Below, piece after piece: positions 17,573 through 28,428 of a DNA stretch of 64,000 nt (position 1 is the first letter of the stretch; each line of letters opens with the position of its first letter). The position numbers and the translations under genes were made by a program. The DNA is taken from assembly GCA_030017895.1 (NCBI GenBank), contig JASEGV010000001.1:1-64000 (forward strand), given 5' to 3'. Under the pieces are notes generated by a model, which saw only the letters and a program-made list of their open reading frames with translations, made no database searches and had not been told where the DNA came from. This DNA comes from Bacteroidota bacterium. GTDB lineage: Bacteria > Bacteroidota > Ignavibacteria > UBA10030 > BY39.

Positions 17573-18734
17573 TCGATAACCTATACTTGCTGACCAATGC
17601 CAAAACGGAGAGTAAAAATATATACAGCAACGAGATAACAGGATTCGATAGAAAACCGCCAGCAATAGTCGATACATAAAAAGCAACCATTGCCAATAAT
17701 ATACCCCATGTGATATTTTTCAGATTATTATTTATATGTTTGGCTTTTAGGATTTTTATAATCGAAGAAAATATAACAACTGCAAGGTAAATAAAAATTA
17801 TTAAACCTACAACTCCGCATTCCATATACATCTGCAAAAAATCGTTGTGCCAATTACTGATTCCTTTATCAATTAATTCATTTTTGAAGGGAAATATTAA
17901 TGTAAAAGTATCAAGCCCGAAACCGAAGAATATTCTCTCATCCCAAATCTTAATAGCTCCTTGCCATAGTGTTACTCGTTCACTTGTGTGCGATAATGGA
18001 TTCAGAAGTGTGGATGCTCGCTGCAAAACGCTCGGAAATATTATCAGCATTAATCCAGCCGCAGAAATAGCCGCTATTAATATACGGCGGTTTTTGAAAA
18101 TACCATATACCAAAATAAGAACCACCGCCGCCAGCCAATGTATGCGGTTAAAAGTAAACATCAGAGCAATTATTGCTAACGTAATTGAGATAATAAAAAA
18201 CCAATACCTCTGAAATATTTCCTTCTGTTGGTTTAAAGCTAACATTATTCCGATCAGTACCGCCAGATACATCCCAAAAGTATAATAACCTGACGTTGTT
18301 GACGAAGCACGACTTTCAAGACCATAACCGTATTTTGCTATTCCTATAATTGAAGCTGCCACTCCAGCAACCACAAACACTTTTATCATTATGTGATTTT
18401 TTAAATCATCTTTGATGTTGATGTTGTTTGTGAAGAAAAAGAATAAGAAATAAAAAATTATTTCTGTCCACAGGGCCGGTGTACTCACTTCGTGGTTTAT
18501 CGAAAACAGTATTCCCGATAACCTCGAAGCGATGAAGAGTAAGACTGGAATATCGAGCGGTGTTGTTTCGATTTTATAATTTTTATTTTTTACAAGTTTG
18601 ATTAACCATAAAACAATTAGCAGCAAAGAAACAATTTGTAGGATTGCAATCGACAAGATTAATGAGGCAAGAAATAATAATATTCCCCACAAAATTATTT
18701 TATCTAAAGATAAATTTAATTCTTGCGTTAGCAT
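17565..18734 (-). CDS. O-antigen ligase/polymerase-like membrane protein (Wzy_C family)
   Basis: A 389-residue protein with about ten to twelve membrane segments and a large loop carrying the O-antigen ligase signature: SHTSERVTLWQGAIKIWDERIFFGFGLDTF followed by WHNDFLQMYMECGVVGL. Such proteins join O-antigen to lipid A core or polymerise surface glycans. The ends overlap both flanking glycosyltransferase genes, so the three form a translationally coupled glycan cassette between leuS and DUF1844. Confidence 0.85.
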   Translation of the reverse strand: MLTQELNLSLDKIILWGILLFLASLILSIAILQIVSLLLIVLWLIKLVKNKNYKIETTPLDIPVLLFIASRLSGILFSINHEVSTPALWTEIIFYFLFFFFTNNINIKDDLKNHIMIKVFVVAGVAASIIGIAKYGYGLESRASSTTSGYYTFGMYLAVLIGIMLALNQQKEIFQRYWFFIISITLAIIALMFTFNRIHWLAAVVLILVYGIFKNRRILIAAISAAGLMLIIFPSVLQRASTLLNPLSHTSERVTLWQGAIKIWDERIFFGFGLDTFTLIFPFKNELIDKGISNWHNDFLQMYMECGVVGLIIFIYLAVVIFSSIIKILKAKHINNNLKNITWGILLAMVAFYVSTIAGGFLSNPVISLLYIFLLSVLALVSKYRLSNG

Positions 18735-19540
18735 TTATTTTCTAACCCGTTTAAACATACAGGAGAATTTCTCTGTTTTGTATCGTTATAAATTTTCCAA
18801 TTATCCGTTAATTCCATCGTTTTTTGATGGTATAAGTGATATATAATTGCATAATTCCGTACAGATTTAAATTTAACTCCAAGCAAATTCAATCTAAATT
18901 CAACATCACTATCCTCTCCTAATCCTGGCCCTTCGTATCTCTCATCAAAACCATTAATCTCTTCTAACATTGATTTCTCAATAGAAAAATTGGAGCCCAA
19001 AATTCTTGCCTGTTTTCGCTGTTGTATCTTCAGTAATAATCTGTTGCGGATTCCATCTTCTAATCTCGATGCTTTCCCCCTGAGTGCATCAATCACTAAT
19101 TGCAAACTAAATTTTTCTACTTTCCCATTTTGAACATCATTCAATGATAATGCGTCTGAAAAACTATTACTAAGCATAACGCGACTTCCGCAAAGAACTG
19201 AGTTAGGCTCCTTTTCTTCGATATGCGACTCAATAAAATTTTTATGAGGGATGCAATCGCCATCGATGAAAATTAAATAATCTGAAGCAGAAGCTTTAAT
19301 CGCTTTGTTTAATATTTTATTTTTGCGGAATCCATTATCTTCGTGCCAGATATGTTTAATTTCATAAGGCAACGCTTGCCTGCTTTGATTTATATATTGC
19401 CGCATCTCTTCCCCAGAACCATCATCTGCAATAATTATTTCAAATTTTTTATAAGTTTGACGGGTAACTCCGGCTAAAACTAAATTAAGAAACCGTACTT
19501 TAGAATAAACCGAGATAATTAATGAAGCACCAATCGCCAT
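18728..19540 (-). CDS. Family 2 glycosyltransferase with C-terminal galactosyltransferase-like region
   Basis: A 270-residue GT-A enzyme: ASLIISVYSKVRFLNLVLAGVTRQTYKKFEIIIADDGSG, then the DXD in YLIFIDGDCIPHKNF, and a second conserved region ILGSNFSIEKSMLEEINGFDERYEGPGLGEDSDVEFRL typical of galactosyltransferase-like family 2 enzymes. It starts immediately after the leuS stop and overlaps the O-antigen-ligase-like gene by 7 bp. Sugar donor and acceptor are not predictable. Confidence 0.87.
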   Translation of the reverse strand: MAIGASLIISVYSKVRFLNLVLAGVTRQTYKKFEIIIADDGSGEEMRQYINQSRQALPYEIKHIWHEDNGFRKNKILNKAIKASASDYLIFIDGDCIPHKNFIESHIEEKEPNSVLCGSRVMLSNSFSDALSLNDVQNGKVEKFSLQLVIDALRGKASRLEDGIRNRLLLKIQQRKQARILGSNFSIEKSMLEEINGFDERYEGPGLGEDSDVEFRLNLLGVKFKSVRNYAIIYHLYHQKTMELTDNWKIYNDTKQRNSPVCLNGLENKC

Positions 19541-22063
19541 TTACTTAACTACAATATTAAACAGTTTATTCTTTACAAAAATTGTTTTCACGACTGTTTT
19601 ACCTTCAAGATGCTTTTTAACCGATTCATTCTCGAATGCTAATATTTTTACTTCTTCTTCAACTGAGTCGAGAGACAGTGGCAGTTTCGCTCTGATTTTT
19701 CCGCTTACTTGAACAACCATTTCAATTGTATCCACACGGGTTTTAGATTCATCGAATTTATGCCAAGCCTCGTATGCCAATGATTTTATCGACCCAAGTT
19801 TTTCCCAAATTTCTTCTGCGATATGTGGAGCAAATGGTGAAAGCAACAAGACGAACGGCTTCAGAGCAGCGAGTGGTTTTACATCTAAATTTAAAAATTC
19901 GTTCACGAAAATCATCATCTGCGAAATTGCCGTATTAAAATTCATCGTCTCAATATCCGAAGTTACCTTCTTAATTGTTTGATGCATAATTCGTTCTTGG
20001 TCAACAGTCAACGGAACATCTTGAATCGATGAGTTTATTTTTCCATCTTCATCAACGAACATCCTCCAAACACGATTCAAGAAACGGAAAACACCATCAA
20101 CACCTTTTGTTGACCATGGCTTAGTATCTTCGAGTGGTCCCATAAACATCTCGAATAAGCGTAAAGCATCGGCACCATATTCATTTACAACATCATCAGG
20201 ATTAACAACATTTCCCATTGATTTCGACATTTTTTGACCGTCTTCGCCTAAAATTAAGCCCTGATTCACAAGACGTTGGAACGGCTCCTTGGTTGAAACA
20301 TAACCCAAATCGAAAAGTGTTTTATGCCAGAATCGTGAGTATAGCAAATGAAGAACAGCATGCTCGGCGCCACCAACATATAAATCAACAGGCATCCAAT
20401 ATTTTTGTTTTTCTGAAGAACAGAATTCATTATTATTCTGCGTATCTAAATAACGGAGGTAGTACCAACAAGAACCAGCCCATTGAGGCATTGTGTGAGT
20501 TTCCCGACGATATTTTTTATCGGTTTTAGGATCTGTATAGTTTAACCATTTTTCGATTGTTGCCAAAGGTGATTCCCCCGTACCACTCGGTTTGTACGAC
20601 TCGACATCAGGTAATATAATCGGTAATTCAGTTTCTGAAAGCGCAATCGCCGTTCCGTCGTCATCATAAACTAACGGGAAGGGTTCGCCCCAGTATCGCT
20701 GACGTGAAAATAACCAATCACGCAATTTGTAATTTATTTTACGCTTCCCAATTTTCTTTTCTTCTAACCAATGAATAATTTTATCTTTCGCCTGCTTTGT
20801 AGGAAGATTGTCAATCGAAATTTCATCGTTCGAAGAATTTATCGCCATCCCTTCCCCCTCGTATGCTGCTATTGTATAATCACCTCCTGAAACAACTTCC
20901 ACAATCGGCAGATGATAAGTTTTAGCAAAATCGTGGTCGCGCTGATCATGACCGGGCACAGCCATTATCGCACCCGTTCCGTAGGAAATCAAAACATAAT
21001 CGGCAATCCAGATTTGAATTTCTTTTTTTGTAGCCGGGTTGACGGCGTAACCGCCTGTAAATACTCCGGTTTTATTTTTTTCTAAGGCTGTGCGTTCGAT
21101 TTCACTTTTTAATGCTGCTTGATTCCTATATTCTTCAACATCCTCGAAATATTCTGCTGTAGTAATTTTTTCGACTAATTTATGTTCGGGAGCTAATACC
21201 ATATAAGTAGCTCCAAAGAGTGTATCGGGACGAGTTGTAAAAACGCGAATCGTTTCCTGAGTGTCCTTGATTTTAAATTCGATTTCAGACCCTTCCGATT
21301 TTCCTATCCAGTTCCGCTGCATCTCTTTAATACTTTGGGGCCAATCAAGTTCTTCCAAGTCGGCTTCGAGACGGTCGGCGTAGGTTGTAATACGCAGCAT
21401 CCACTGACGCATCATTTTACGTTCGACTTTGTATCCTTTTTCGACCCATTCGTCAACTTCCTCATTAGCTAACACAGTTCCTAATTCAGAGCACCAATTC
21501 ACCGGCATTTCAGCAAGGTAAGCGAGCCGGTGTTTTGATATAAAATCGTACTTATCTTTCTCGTTCAGTCCGTCGGGTATCGGAAGTTCAGAAATCGGGC
21601 GTGCTTTGCCTACTTTTTTATCGAACCACGAATTATATATTTTCAAAAATATCCATTGCGTCCACTTGTAATATTCTGGATCCGTTGTATTAACCTCGCG
21701 CGACCAATCGTAGGATAAACCCAACATTTTGATCTGCCGTTTGAATGTAGAAATATTCTGTTGTGTAGTGATACTCGGATGGATACCGGTTTGCATAGCG
21801 TATCTTTCCGCCGGTAATCCGAAAGCATCCCAGCCCATCGGATGGAGTACATTAAATCCGTTCATCCGCTTGTAACGCGAGATGATATCCGTTGCCGTAT
21901 AACCTTCGGGATGCCCAACATGTAAACCGGCTCCGGAAGGATACGGAAACATGTCGAGAATATAATATTTTGGCTTATCGGAACTTTCTACAACTTTAAA
22001 AATGTTATTATCGTCCCAATATTGTTGCCACTTCTTTTCTATTTTATCAAAAGGATAACTCAT
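19541..22063 (-). CDS. leuS: Leucyl-tRNA synthetase
   Basis: An 840-residue class Ia synthetase. The HIGH motif is HVGH (48-51), the KMSKS motif is in [18 protein letters not shown], the editing domain holds [18 protein letters not shown] and [20 protein letters not shown], and the C-terminal anticodon-binding region includes [19 protein letters not shown]. Length is normal for a bacterial LeuRS. Complete and apparently intact. Confidence 0.97.
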   Translation of the reverse strand: MSYPFDKIEKKWQQYWDDNNIFKVVESSDKPKYYILDMFPYPSGAGLHVGHPEGYTATDIISRYKRMNGFNVLHPMGWDAFGLPAERYAMQTGIHPSITTQQNISTFKRQIKMLGLSYDWSREVNTTDPEYYKWTQWIFLKIYNSWFDKKVGKARPISELPIPDGLNEKDKYDFISKHRLAYLAEMPVNWCSELGTVLANEEVDEWVEKGYKVERKMMRQWMLRITTYADRLEADLEELDWPQSIKEMQRNWIGKSEGSEIEFKIKDTQETIRVFTTRPDTLFGATYMVLAPEHKLVEKITTAEYFEDVEEYRNQAALKSEIERTALEKNKTGVFTGGYAVNPATKKEIQIWIADYVLISYGTGAIMAVPGHDQRDHDFAKTYHLPIVEVVSGGDYTIAAYEGEGMAINSSNDEISIDNLPTKQAKDKIIHWLEEKKIGKRKINYKLRDWLFSRQRYWGEPFPLVYDDDGTAIALSETELPIILPDVESYKPSGTGESPLATIEKWLNYTDPKTDKKYRRETHTMPQWAGSCWYYLRYLDTQNNNEFCSSEKQKYWMPVDLYVGGAEHAVLHLLYSRFWHKTLFDLGYVSTKEPFQRLVNQGLILGEDGQKMSKSMGNVVNPDDVVNEYGADALRLFEMFMGPLEDTKPWSTKGVDGVFRFLNRVWRMFVDEDGKINSSIQDVPLTVDQERIMHQTIKKVTSDIETMNFNTAISQMMIFVNEFLNLDVKPLAALKPFVLLLSPFAPHIAEEIWEKLGSIKSLAYEAWHKFDESKTRVDTIEMVVQVSGKIRAKLPLSLDSVEEEVKILAFENESVKKHLEGKTVVKTIFVKNKLFNIVVK

Positions 22064-22091
22064 ATTCTAATTAATTTTGTTAAAAAATTTT

Positions 22092-23765
22092 TTACCTTGA
22101 ATAAACAACTTTTCCACCTATCATCGTCATAACGATATCCGTATTCAGAATTTCACTTGCAGGAATAGTCATAATATCTTGCGAGATAATTGTTAAGTCG
22201 GCACACTTACCCACTTCGATTGTACCTTTCTCCTTTTCTTTAAACGCAGCATACGCAGCCCATGTTGTATATGACTTCAACGCTTCTTCCCGCGACATAC
22301 ATTCTTCGGCATGCCACCCTCCTTCTGGTTTTCCGTCTTGATCCATTCTTGTTACTGCAGCATAAAATCCCCAGAGAGGTTGCATAATGTCGTTCGGGAA
22401 ATCTGAACCAGCCGGTATGAAAGAACCGGATTTTATCAGAGATTTCCAGGCATAAGCTCCTTTAACCCGTCCAGAGTTTAACCGTGCCTCTGCCCAATCC
22501 ATATCTGATGTTGAGTGAATTGGTTGCATACTCGGTAAAACATTTAACTTGCTGAATCGTGAAATATCTTCAGGTAATATAACCTGAGCGTGTTCAATTC
22601 GAAAACGTAAATCTTTTTTATTCTCAGTCCCAAGTACTTTCTCGTACATATTTAATACAAAATGGTTGGCTCTGTCGCCGATAGCATGTGTACAAACCTG
22701 AAAATTCTTTTTGATGGCTTGACGAGTTACTGCTTCCATTGTAGAATCATCGAGTAAAGTAAGTCCACGGTTTCCCGGATCGTCAGAATAATTTTCAACT
22801 AGAGCGGCGCCTCGTGAACCGAGAGCTCCGTCAGCGTACATTTTAACAGCCCGGATTGTTAACATACCGTTGCCATAATTCAGCAATGGTCCTCGTTCAC
22901 TGAATTCGTTCCAGGTTTGGCTTGGTGCATCTATTGCACCGTAAATTCGGATAAGGAGTTTCTGCTCGTCCGCTAATTTTTTGTACACTCGAATCGTTTG
23001 CGAGTTCAAACCCATATCGTGCACTTCGGTTAAACCTGCTTTTAAACATTCTTCAGCAGCAAGTAAAATAGATTGTTCAACATCAGCATCAGTCGGAGGA
23101 GGAACCATTTTTTCGACTAACTCGGTTGCTTTGTCTATTAATACACCGGTGGGTTTACCGGAATTATCACGAATTATTTTTCCACCAAGAGGGTCAATTG
23201 TAGCCGATGTTATCCCTGCCATTTCAAGCGTTTTTGAATTTACCCAAATCGCATGTCCATCAATTCGCCCTAAAATTACAGGATTATCGGGAGCGGCTGA
23301 ATCTAATAAATCTTTGGTCGGGAATTTTTTTTCGCTCCAAAGAGTTTGATCCCACCCTCTGCCGTAAATCCACTCACCGGCGGAAATGGTTTTCGACTTT
23401 TCTGCTACCTTCCCGGCAATTTCGTTTTCCGATGTTATTCCGGCAAGCATCAACGAATTAAGCATTTGCCCAAAACCGAACATGTGTGCGTGTGCATCAG
23501 TAAGTCCCGGAATAACTACACTTCCTTTTAAATCGATTATTTTTTCAGCATTATACAGGTCTTTTAATTCGCTTGAGTTTCTTACAGCAATTATGTACCC
23601 TTCTTTAATTGCAATTGCCTCGGCAAGAGGGTTGTTGTCGTCGAGAGTATAAATGATACCATTGATTAATAAGAGGTCAGCTTTTTTCTCCATAAAAAAT
23701 ATCGTATATATTACAAGAAAAAGTGCAATACAAAATAGCAAGATTAATGCAATTTTAGATTTCAT
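22092..23765 (-). CDS. Membrane-anchored amidohydrolase of the YtcJ type
   Basis: A 557-residue metal-dependent hydrolase of the amidohydrolase_3 group. An N-terminal hydrophobic anchor (about residues 4-24) is followed by ADLLLINGIIYTLDD, the metal motif TDAHAHMFGFG, GRIDGHAIWVNSKTLEMAG, YADGALGSRGAALVENY, HAIGDRANHFVL, RIEHAQVI and PAGSDFPND. Known relatives act on N-substituted amides or are uncharacterised. The ATG at 23765 is preferred over a TTG at 23807; with the TTG it would overlap the ATPase gene by 4 bp. Confidence 0.85.
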   Translation of the reverse strand: MKSKIALILLFCIALFLVIYTIFFMEKKADLLLINGIIYTLDDNNPLAEAIAIKEGYIIAVRNSSELKDLYNAEKIIDLKGSVVIPGLTDAHAHMFGFGQMLNSLMLAGITSENEIAGKVAEKSKTISAGEWIYGRGWDQTLWSEKKFPTKDLLDSAAPDNPVILGRIDGHAIWVNSKTLEMAGITSATIDPLGGKIIRDNSGKPTGVLIDKATELVEKMVPPPTDADVEQSILLAAEECLKAGLTEVHDMGLNSQTIRVYKKLADEQKLLIRIYGAIDAPSQTWNEFSERGPLLNYGNGMLTIRAVKMYADGALGSRGAALVENYSDDPGNRGLTLLDDSTMEAVTRQAIKKNFQVCTHAIGDRANHFVLNMYEKVLGTENKKDLRFRIEHAQVILPEDISRFSKLNVLPSMQPIHSTSDMDWAEARLNSGRVKGAYAWKSLIKSGSFIPAGSDFPNDIMQPLWGFYAAVTRMDQDGKPEGGWHAEECMSREEALKSYTTWAAYAAFKEKEKGTIEVGKCADLTIISQDIMTIPASEILNTDIVMTMIGGKVVYSR

Positions 23766-23803
23766 AATTCCAAAAAGATTTTGACTTAATATAAAAAGAT
23801 TAG

Positions 23804-25351
23804 TCAAGAAATGCTAACGGATTTTTTCCTTCTGGAAACGATACCCAATCCGCTTTTATATAAGGGGGGAATAGTAAACTTCAAACATGCATCTACATTT
23901 TTATTGCCGATGGGTTGGAGCAAACCTGTTTCATAAATCGCACGAACTGCGTTAGCTCCCGAAGGTGTTAAGCCGTTAAACATTGTGTAGAGTTCTTCCC
24001 TACTTATTAAGATTTTAGTAAGTCCTTTGAATTGATTGAAATGATTCTTTAGGTGGGGAAATTCTGCATAGAGGAAAGTATCGCATCTATATTTCGATAC
24101 TTCTGAAAAAGCTTCTTTGATCGCTTTAACACTCAATATATTCTGAGATATTTGCTCAGATACTCCATCGTTGGTGTGAGTTGAAAGTAATTTGTTAATT
24201 TCTCTTTGTTTTATGACTGCTTGATTGCCTAAGTGAATAAATTCCCGCGGATACAACATGCCTAAACCATCTATCATGCGTTTCATTATCCATTTATGCC
24301 CATTTATATTTAAATTAAATATCAAATGAAATACTTTTTCCATCAGCTCATCATTGGCTGAAATAACTTTGACGACATCTAAATTTTCATTCAATATTTT
24401 TTCACAGTATGCTCTGACTACGCGATCATGGACAGCGCGGGCGACTAATAATTTTATGAGCAAATTATCAGCCCACTTCAATTCAACAGTAAGTGAAACG
24501 AGATGTGATTTATTTACAATTTGTAGTTCTTTAAAAATATCAGTCCGTAAAAATACTTTAAGATTTATATTCGAAAATCTGTTGCTATATACGATTAATA
24601 ACTGAATTAGAGCAGTTATTGCCTTTTCTCTTCGTTCAAGATTATCTAAATATAACAGATCTATTTGGTCGGCTAAAATCCATGCGAGGCATTTTGTTTC
24701 TTTTAGAACTTTATCAACCAAATCGAGTAAGGAAACTATATTTAAGGCAGTTTTGCCTTTGTATGTTTTAGTTAGAATCCTCCCTTTTTCTGCTGTAGTG
24801 GTTGAAAAGTTTGTTTGATGCAGAAAAAGTAAATCTTTTATTTTTCTATTCATACGACCGATGTAATCGTCGTGCCGATATAAACCAATTTCAGAGAGGA
24901 GACTTATAATTGTGTTGTAATTAGATTTAAGAGAATCGGATTTACTTGAATTAACTCGCGACCGCATTCTCGGGCATGTAGCGATATGACCGGCAGTTTT
25001 CAAACCAAAATACAGTTGCCAAAAATATTTAAAGTCGTCGATTGTTTGGGGATTGATTTCTTGAATTTCAGAGTAACTAATATACTCGTCGCTGTGCAAG
25101 CCGTATGCGGGGATGCTATATATTTCCGTGAAAGAATTATGGAGCAGTGGAGTCAGCCGGTAAATGTCTTGCGAGAGCAGACGGAAAAAAGCGCTTTTAC
25201 CCGAGCCTTTACCACCTAATAGCAATGTATGGCGTGGCTGTAAAGTCTGTTTGAATAAATCAGTCCCGATAAAGCAGTTAGCTAATTTATCGTCGGACTC
25301 GGCATCAACTTTTCCGAAGGATAAATTCGATAAAATCTGATTGGTATCCAT
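23804..25351 (-). CDS. Sll1717-family P-loop ATPase
   Basis: A 515-residue protein with the signature start LSFGKVDAESDDKLANCFIGTDLF and Walker A GGKGSGKSAF (46-55), followed by CLAWILADQIDLLYLDNLERREKAITALIQ, where the Asp-Gln-Ile-Asp pattern is a plausible Walker B. The rest is helical with a C-terminal winged-helix-like part. The family is named after a cyanobacterial protein and often appears in accessory or defence settings, but no partner gene is adjacent here. Function unknown. Confidence 0.7.
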   Translation of the reverse strand: MDTNQILSNLSFGKVDAESDDKLANCFIGTDLFKQTLQPRHTLLLGGKGSGKSAFFRLLSQDIYRLTPLLHNSFTEIYSIPAYGLHSDEYISYSEIQEINPQTIDDFKYFWQLYFGLKTAGHIATCPRMRSRVNSSKSDSLKSNYNTIISLLSEIGLYRHDDYIGRMNRKIKDLLFLHQTNFSTTTAEKGRILTKTYKGKTALNIVSLLDLVDKVLKETKCLAWILADQIDLLYLDNLERREKAITALIQLLIVYSNRFSNINLKVFLRTDIFKELQIVNKSHLVSLTVELKWADNLLIKLLVARAVHDRVVRAYCEKILNENLDVVKVISANDELMEKVFHLIFNLNINGHKWIMKRMIDGLGMLYPREFIHLGNQAVIKQREINKLLSTHTNDGVSEQISQNILSVKAIKEAFSEVSKYRCDTFLYAEFPHLKNHFNQFKGLTKILISREELYTMFNGLTPSGANAVRAIYETGLLQPIGNKNVDACLKFTIPPLYKSGLGIVSRRKKSVSIS

Positions 25352-25366
25352 TGGTTCAAATTCAAT

Positions 25367-25852
25367 TTATCGGATTGTTTTTCGCAATCTCAATAAAGTC
25401 TCATTCATATCTTCTGAGATAAGCTTTGTATCTGCCAATACGGGCATAAAATTCGTGTCACCGTTCCAGCGTGGAACTATGTGAAAATGAATATGATCAT
25501 CGATCCCCGCCCCTGCGCTCCTGCCCACATTAGAGCCGATATTAAAACTATCAGGCGTCATAATCTCGGTTAGCGAAGCCGTCATCCGTTTTAAGAGGTC
25601 GAAAATTTCCAATGATTCTTCATTCGAGAAAGAATCCAAATTTCCGATGTGTCTGAAAGGTACAACCATCAAATGACCGCTGTTGTATGGATACAAATTC
25701 ATAATTACATAACAATGGATGCCACGTGTTACAATCAAATTTTTATCGTCGTCATTCTCTTGAAATGCTTTGCAGAGGATGCATTCTCCACTCGATTGCT
25801 CTGAAAACGATGCAACGTATTTTGACCGCCACGGAGAATACATCCTTTGCAT
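25367..25852 (-). CDS. HIT-family hydrolase
   Basis: A 161-residue histidine-triad protein related to Ap4A phosphorylase/hydrolases. The catalytic triad reads HIHFHIVPRW, and the typical CxxC-spaced pair CILCKAF near the N-terminus may bind zinc. YSPWRSKYVASF at the start is the normal beginning of this subfamily. It starts 8 bp after the EF-G-like gene, so the two are likely co-expressed. Confidence 0.92.
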   Translation of the reverse strand: MQRMYSPWRSKYVASFSEQSSGECILCKAFQENDDDKNLIVTRGIHCYVIMNLYPYNSGHLMVVPFRHIGNLDSFSNEESLEIFDLLKRMTASLTEIMTPDSFNIGSNVGRSAGAGIDDHIHFHIVPRWNGDTNFMPVLADTKLISEDMNETLLRLRKTIR

Positions 25853-25860
25853 AAAAAATA

Positions 25861-27957
25861 TTATTCCTCTTCTTCGGTTTTACTCTTTTCGTAATCAGCA
25901 ATTATTTTATCCATAATTTCTCGTGGCACTTCTTCATAGAACGAAAATTTTTGTTTATGGATACCCCGACCTTGAGTCATCGATCGGAGAGTTGTTGAAT
26001 ATCTGAAAAGTTCCTTCAATGGTACAAGTGCTTTTATAACTTGATTATGTGAAAGAGCCTCCATACCAAGAATTTTTCCTCTGCGGCTCGAAATATCGCC
26101 CATTACGTCGCCCATATAATCTTCGGGAACAGTTACTTCGATTTCATAAATTGGCTCTAACAAAATTGGTTTAGCTTCTTTGAAACCTTTTTTGAAACCC
26201 ATCCGTCCTGCAATTTTAAATGAATGTTCATCAGAATCTACCGAGTGCGCCGAACCGTAGAACAGAGTAACTTTCACGTCAATAACTTTGCATCCGGCTA
26301 CTACGCCACCCACCATTGCTTCTACGACACCTTTTTCAACAGCCGGTATGAAACGTCCTGGAACTACTCCGCCGACGATTGCATCTACAAATTCGAAACC
26401 TTCGCCTCTTGGTTTAGGTTCAATTTTAAGAAATACATGCCCAAATTGTCCACGTCCACCGCTCTGTTTTTTGTGCTTGTATTCCATTTCCTTACATACA
26501 CCTTTAATAGTTTCACGATAAGGAAGTTTCGGTTCAACCAAGTCCACATCAACACCAAAACGGGCTTTTAATCTTTGTGCTATAATGGTTAAATGTAACT
26601 CTCCTTGTCCGCTTACAACTGTTTGCCGCAATTCGGGATCAACTTTAACAATAAAAGTTAAATCTTCAGCATGCAATGTATGCAATCCGTTCGCAACTTT
26701 ATCTTCATCACCCTTCGCCTTCGAAACTATCGCCATGCTTATTACAGGTTCAGGAAATACAATGGCAGGAATCGTTATGGGTGCCGATTTACTGCTTAAT
26801 GTGTTGTTAGTGTGAGTGTCTTTTAGCTTCACCGCAGTTCCAATATCGCCGGCGAATAATTTTCCCGTCTCCTTCCGTTCTCTACCGTTTAAAATATAAA
26901 TCTGACTCAGCCTTTCAGATTTACCATTTGTTTGATTGATAAGATCGAGTCCGGAATATATTGAGCCCGAATAAGCCTTAAAGAAAGACATCTCCCCTAA
27001 ATGCGATTCAGCTAAAGTTTTAAAAATAAACATTACCGGAGTTCCGCTCGAATCACATTTTAGATCTTGTGTATTTGAAGTCCCTGAAACTACCGCTACT
27101 TTAGAACCCATATCGACTGGATTGGGGCAGTAGTCAACTATAAAATCCAAGCTTGATGCGATTCCGATTAAATGCGTCCCCGCTGAACACAAGATCGGGA
27201 AAATTTTCCGCAGTCGAATAGCTGACTTTAAACCCGTAACGATTTCGGATTCAGTTAATGTACCGTTATCGAAAAAATTAGTTATAAGCGTTTCATCCGA
27301 TTCGGCAATTTTTTCGATTAATTGAGTACGCAATTCTTGAGCTTTAGATAACAATTCAGAAGGGACATCCGATTCAGTATATTTTCCCTTTCCGTCGCGA
27401 TTATATTTAAGAACTTTCATTCTAAGAACATCAACAATTTCTTCGAAGCCCAACCCCTGCCGAACGGGAAATTGGATTGGCATAACATCGTTACCGAATC
27501 TTTCTTTTGCTGCGTTTACAGTTTTTTCGAAATCTGCATTTTCGTTATCCAGTTTATTAATTAAAAATACGGCAGCGTTCTTGTATTCTTTTGTGTATTC
27601 CCATACTAATTCAGTACCTACCTCAACACCTTCAAATGCTTTCAAAAATATTAACGCAGTATCAGTTACAGAAAGAGCACATTTTACTTCTCCGGTAAAA
27701 TCCGAATAACCGGGTGTATCTAAAATATTTATTTTGTTATTCTTCCATTCGCAATGCAGCATCGCTGTGCTGATTGAAATTTTTCGTTCGATTTCGTCAG
27801 GTTGGAAATCTGAAATTGTATTTGCATCTTCCACTTTGCCAATTCGGTTAGTAGCACCTGATGTATAAAGTAATGCTTCCGAAAACGAGGTCTTACCGGT
27901 ATGTCCATGCCCGATTAAGGAAATATTTCGAATGTGTTCCGAGGTAAACTCCTTCAT
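25861..27957 (-). CDS. Elongation factor G paralogue (EF-G2 type)
   Basis: A 698-residue translational GTPase with all five EF-G domains. G1 is GHGHTGKT (16-23), G3 DTPGYSDF, G4 NKLDNE. Domain IV has GGRGQFGHVFLKIEP. The G1 sequence GHGHTGKT differs from the GHIDAGKT of the canonical translocation factor and is typical of the second EF-G class found in many bacteria, whose role is less defined (ribosome recycling or stress). The main fusA is expected in the str operon outside this window. Confidence 0.9.
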   Translation of the reverse strand: MKEFTSEHIRNISLIGHGHTGKTSFSEALLYTSGATNRIGKVEDANTISDFQPDEIERKISISTAMLHCEWKNNKINILDTPGYSDFTGEVKCALSVTDTALIFLKAFEGVEVGTELVWEYTKEYKNAAVFLINKLDNENADFEKTVNAAKERFGNDVMPIQFPVRQGLGFEEIVDVLRMKVLKYNRDGKGKYTESDVPSELLSKAQELRTQLIEKIAESDETLITNFFDNGTLTESEIVTGLKSAIRLRKIFPILCSAGTHLIGIASSLDFIVDYCPNPVDMGSKVAVVSGTSNTQDLKCDSSGTPVMFIFKTLAESHLGEMSFFKAYSGSIYSGLDLINQTNGKSERLSQIYILNGRERKETGKLFAGDIGTAVKLKDTHTNNTLSSKSAPITIPAIVFPEPVISMAIVSKAKGDEDKVANGLHTLHAEDLTFIVKVDPELRQTVVSGQGELHLTIIAQRLKARFGVDVDLVEPKLPYRETIKGVCKEMEYKHKKQSGGRGQFGHVFLKIEPKPRGEGFEFVDAIVGGVVPGRFIPAVEKGVVEAMVGGVVAGCKVIDVKVTLFYGSAHSVDSDEHSFKIAGRMGFKKGFKEAKPILLEPIYEIEVTVPEDYMGDVMGDISSRRGKILGMEALSHNQVIKALVPLKELFRYSTTLRSMTQGRGIHKQKFSFYEEVPREIMDKIIADYEKSKTEEEE

Positions 27958-28015
27958 AACGCTTTATATTCTCCTATTGAAAAAATGATTTAAATTATTT
28001 TTAGTGATAATCAGC

Positions 28016-28402
28016 TTAATTTTTTAAACGTTCGATAAAAGCCCGGACTCCTTTTACAATAGCGCCAAAGAAAGAAACGGCATCAAGAACTGGTTCTTCT
28101 ATTCTTCTTTGAATTTTTTGTTCAAAGGCAACTACATCGTCGGCAATTTTTTTAATAGAATTGATTGAATAGATTACTCCATCAATCTGCTTCTCGATGT
28201 TTTCGGTCACTTGATCTATCCTTTGGGCTGTTTTAGATAAGTTTTCAAATACAGGAGTGGCTTTTGAGGTGATAAGGTTGATATCCTTTTCGATATTGCA
28301 AAAGGAAGAAATGATTTTTTTTATCGCAAATATCAAATAAATAGATAATATTGATACGCATAAAAGAGCAATTATTTGAACAAAGGTTAATAAGGTTTCC
28401 AC
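28016..28402 (-). CDS. DUF948 domain membrane protein
   Basis: A 128-residue protein with one N-terminal membrane segment (about 5-28) and a long helical/coiled-coil part spaced by DQVTENIEKQIDGVIYSINSIKKIADDVVAFEQKI, ending in a short hydrophobic tail. This is the DUF948 pattern, often paired with YtxH-type stress proteins as it is here. The start is GTG 28402, with AAGGAG 8 bp upstream; a nearby ATG at 28404 is out of frame. Confidence 0.75.
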   Translation of the reverse strand: METLLTFVQIIALLCVSILSIYLIFAIKKIISSFCNIEKDINLITSKATPVFENLSKTAQRIDQVTENIEKQIDGVIYSINSIKKIADDVVAFEQKIQRRIEEPVLDAVSFFGAIVKGVRAFIERLKN

Positions 28403-28428
28403 ATCAATTTCTCCTTAAGTGTTCTTTA

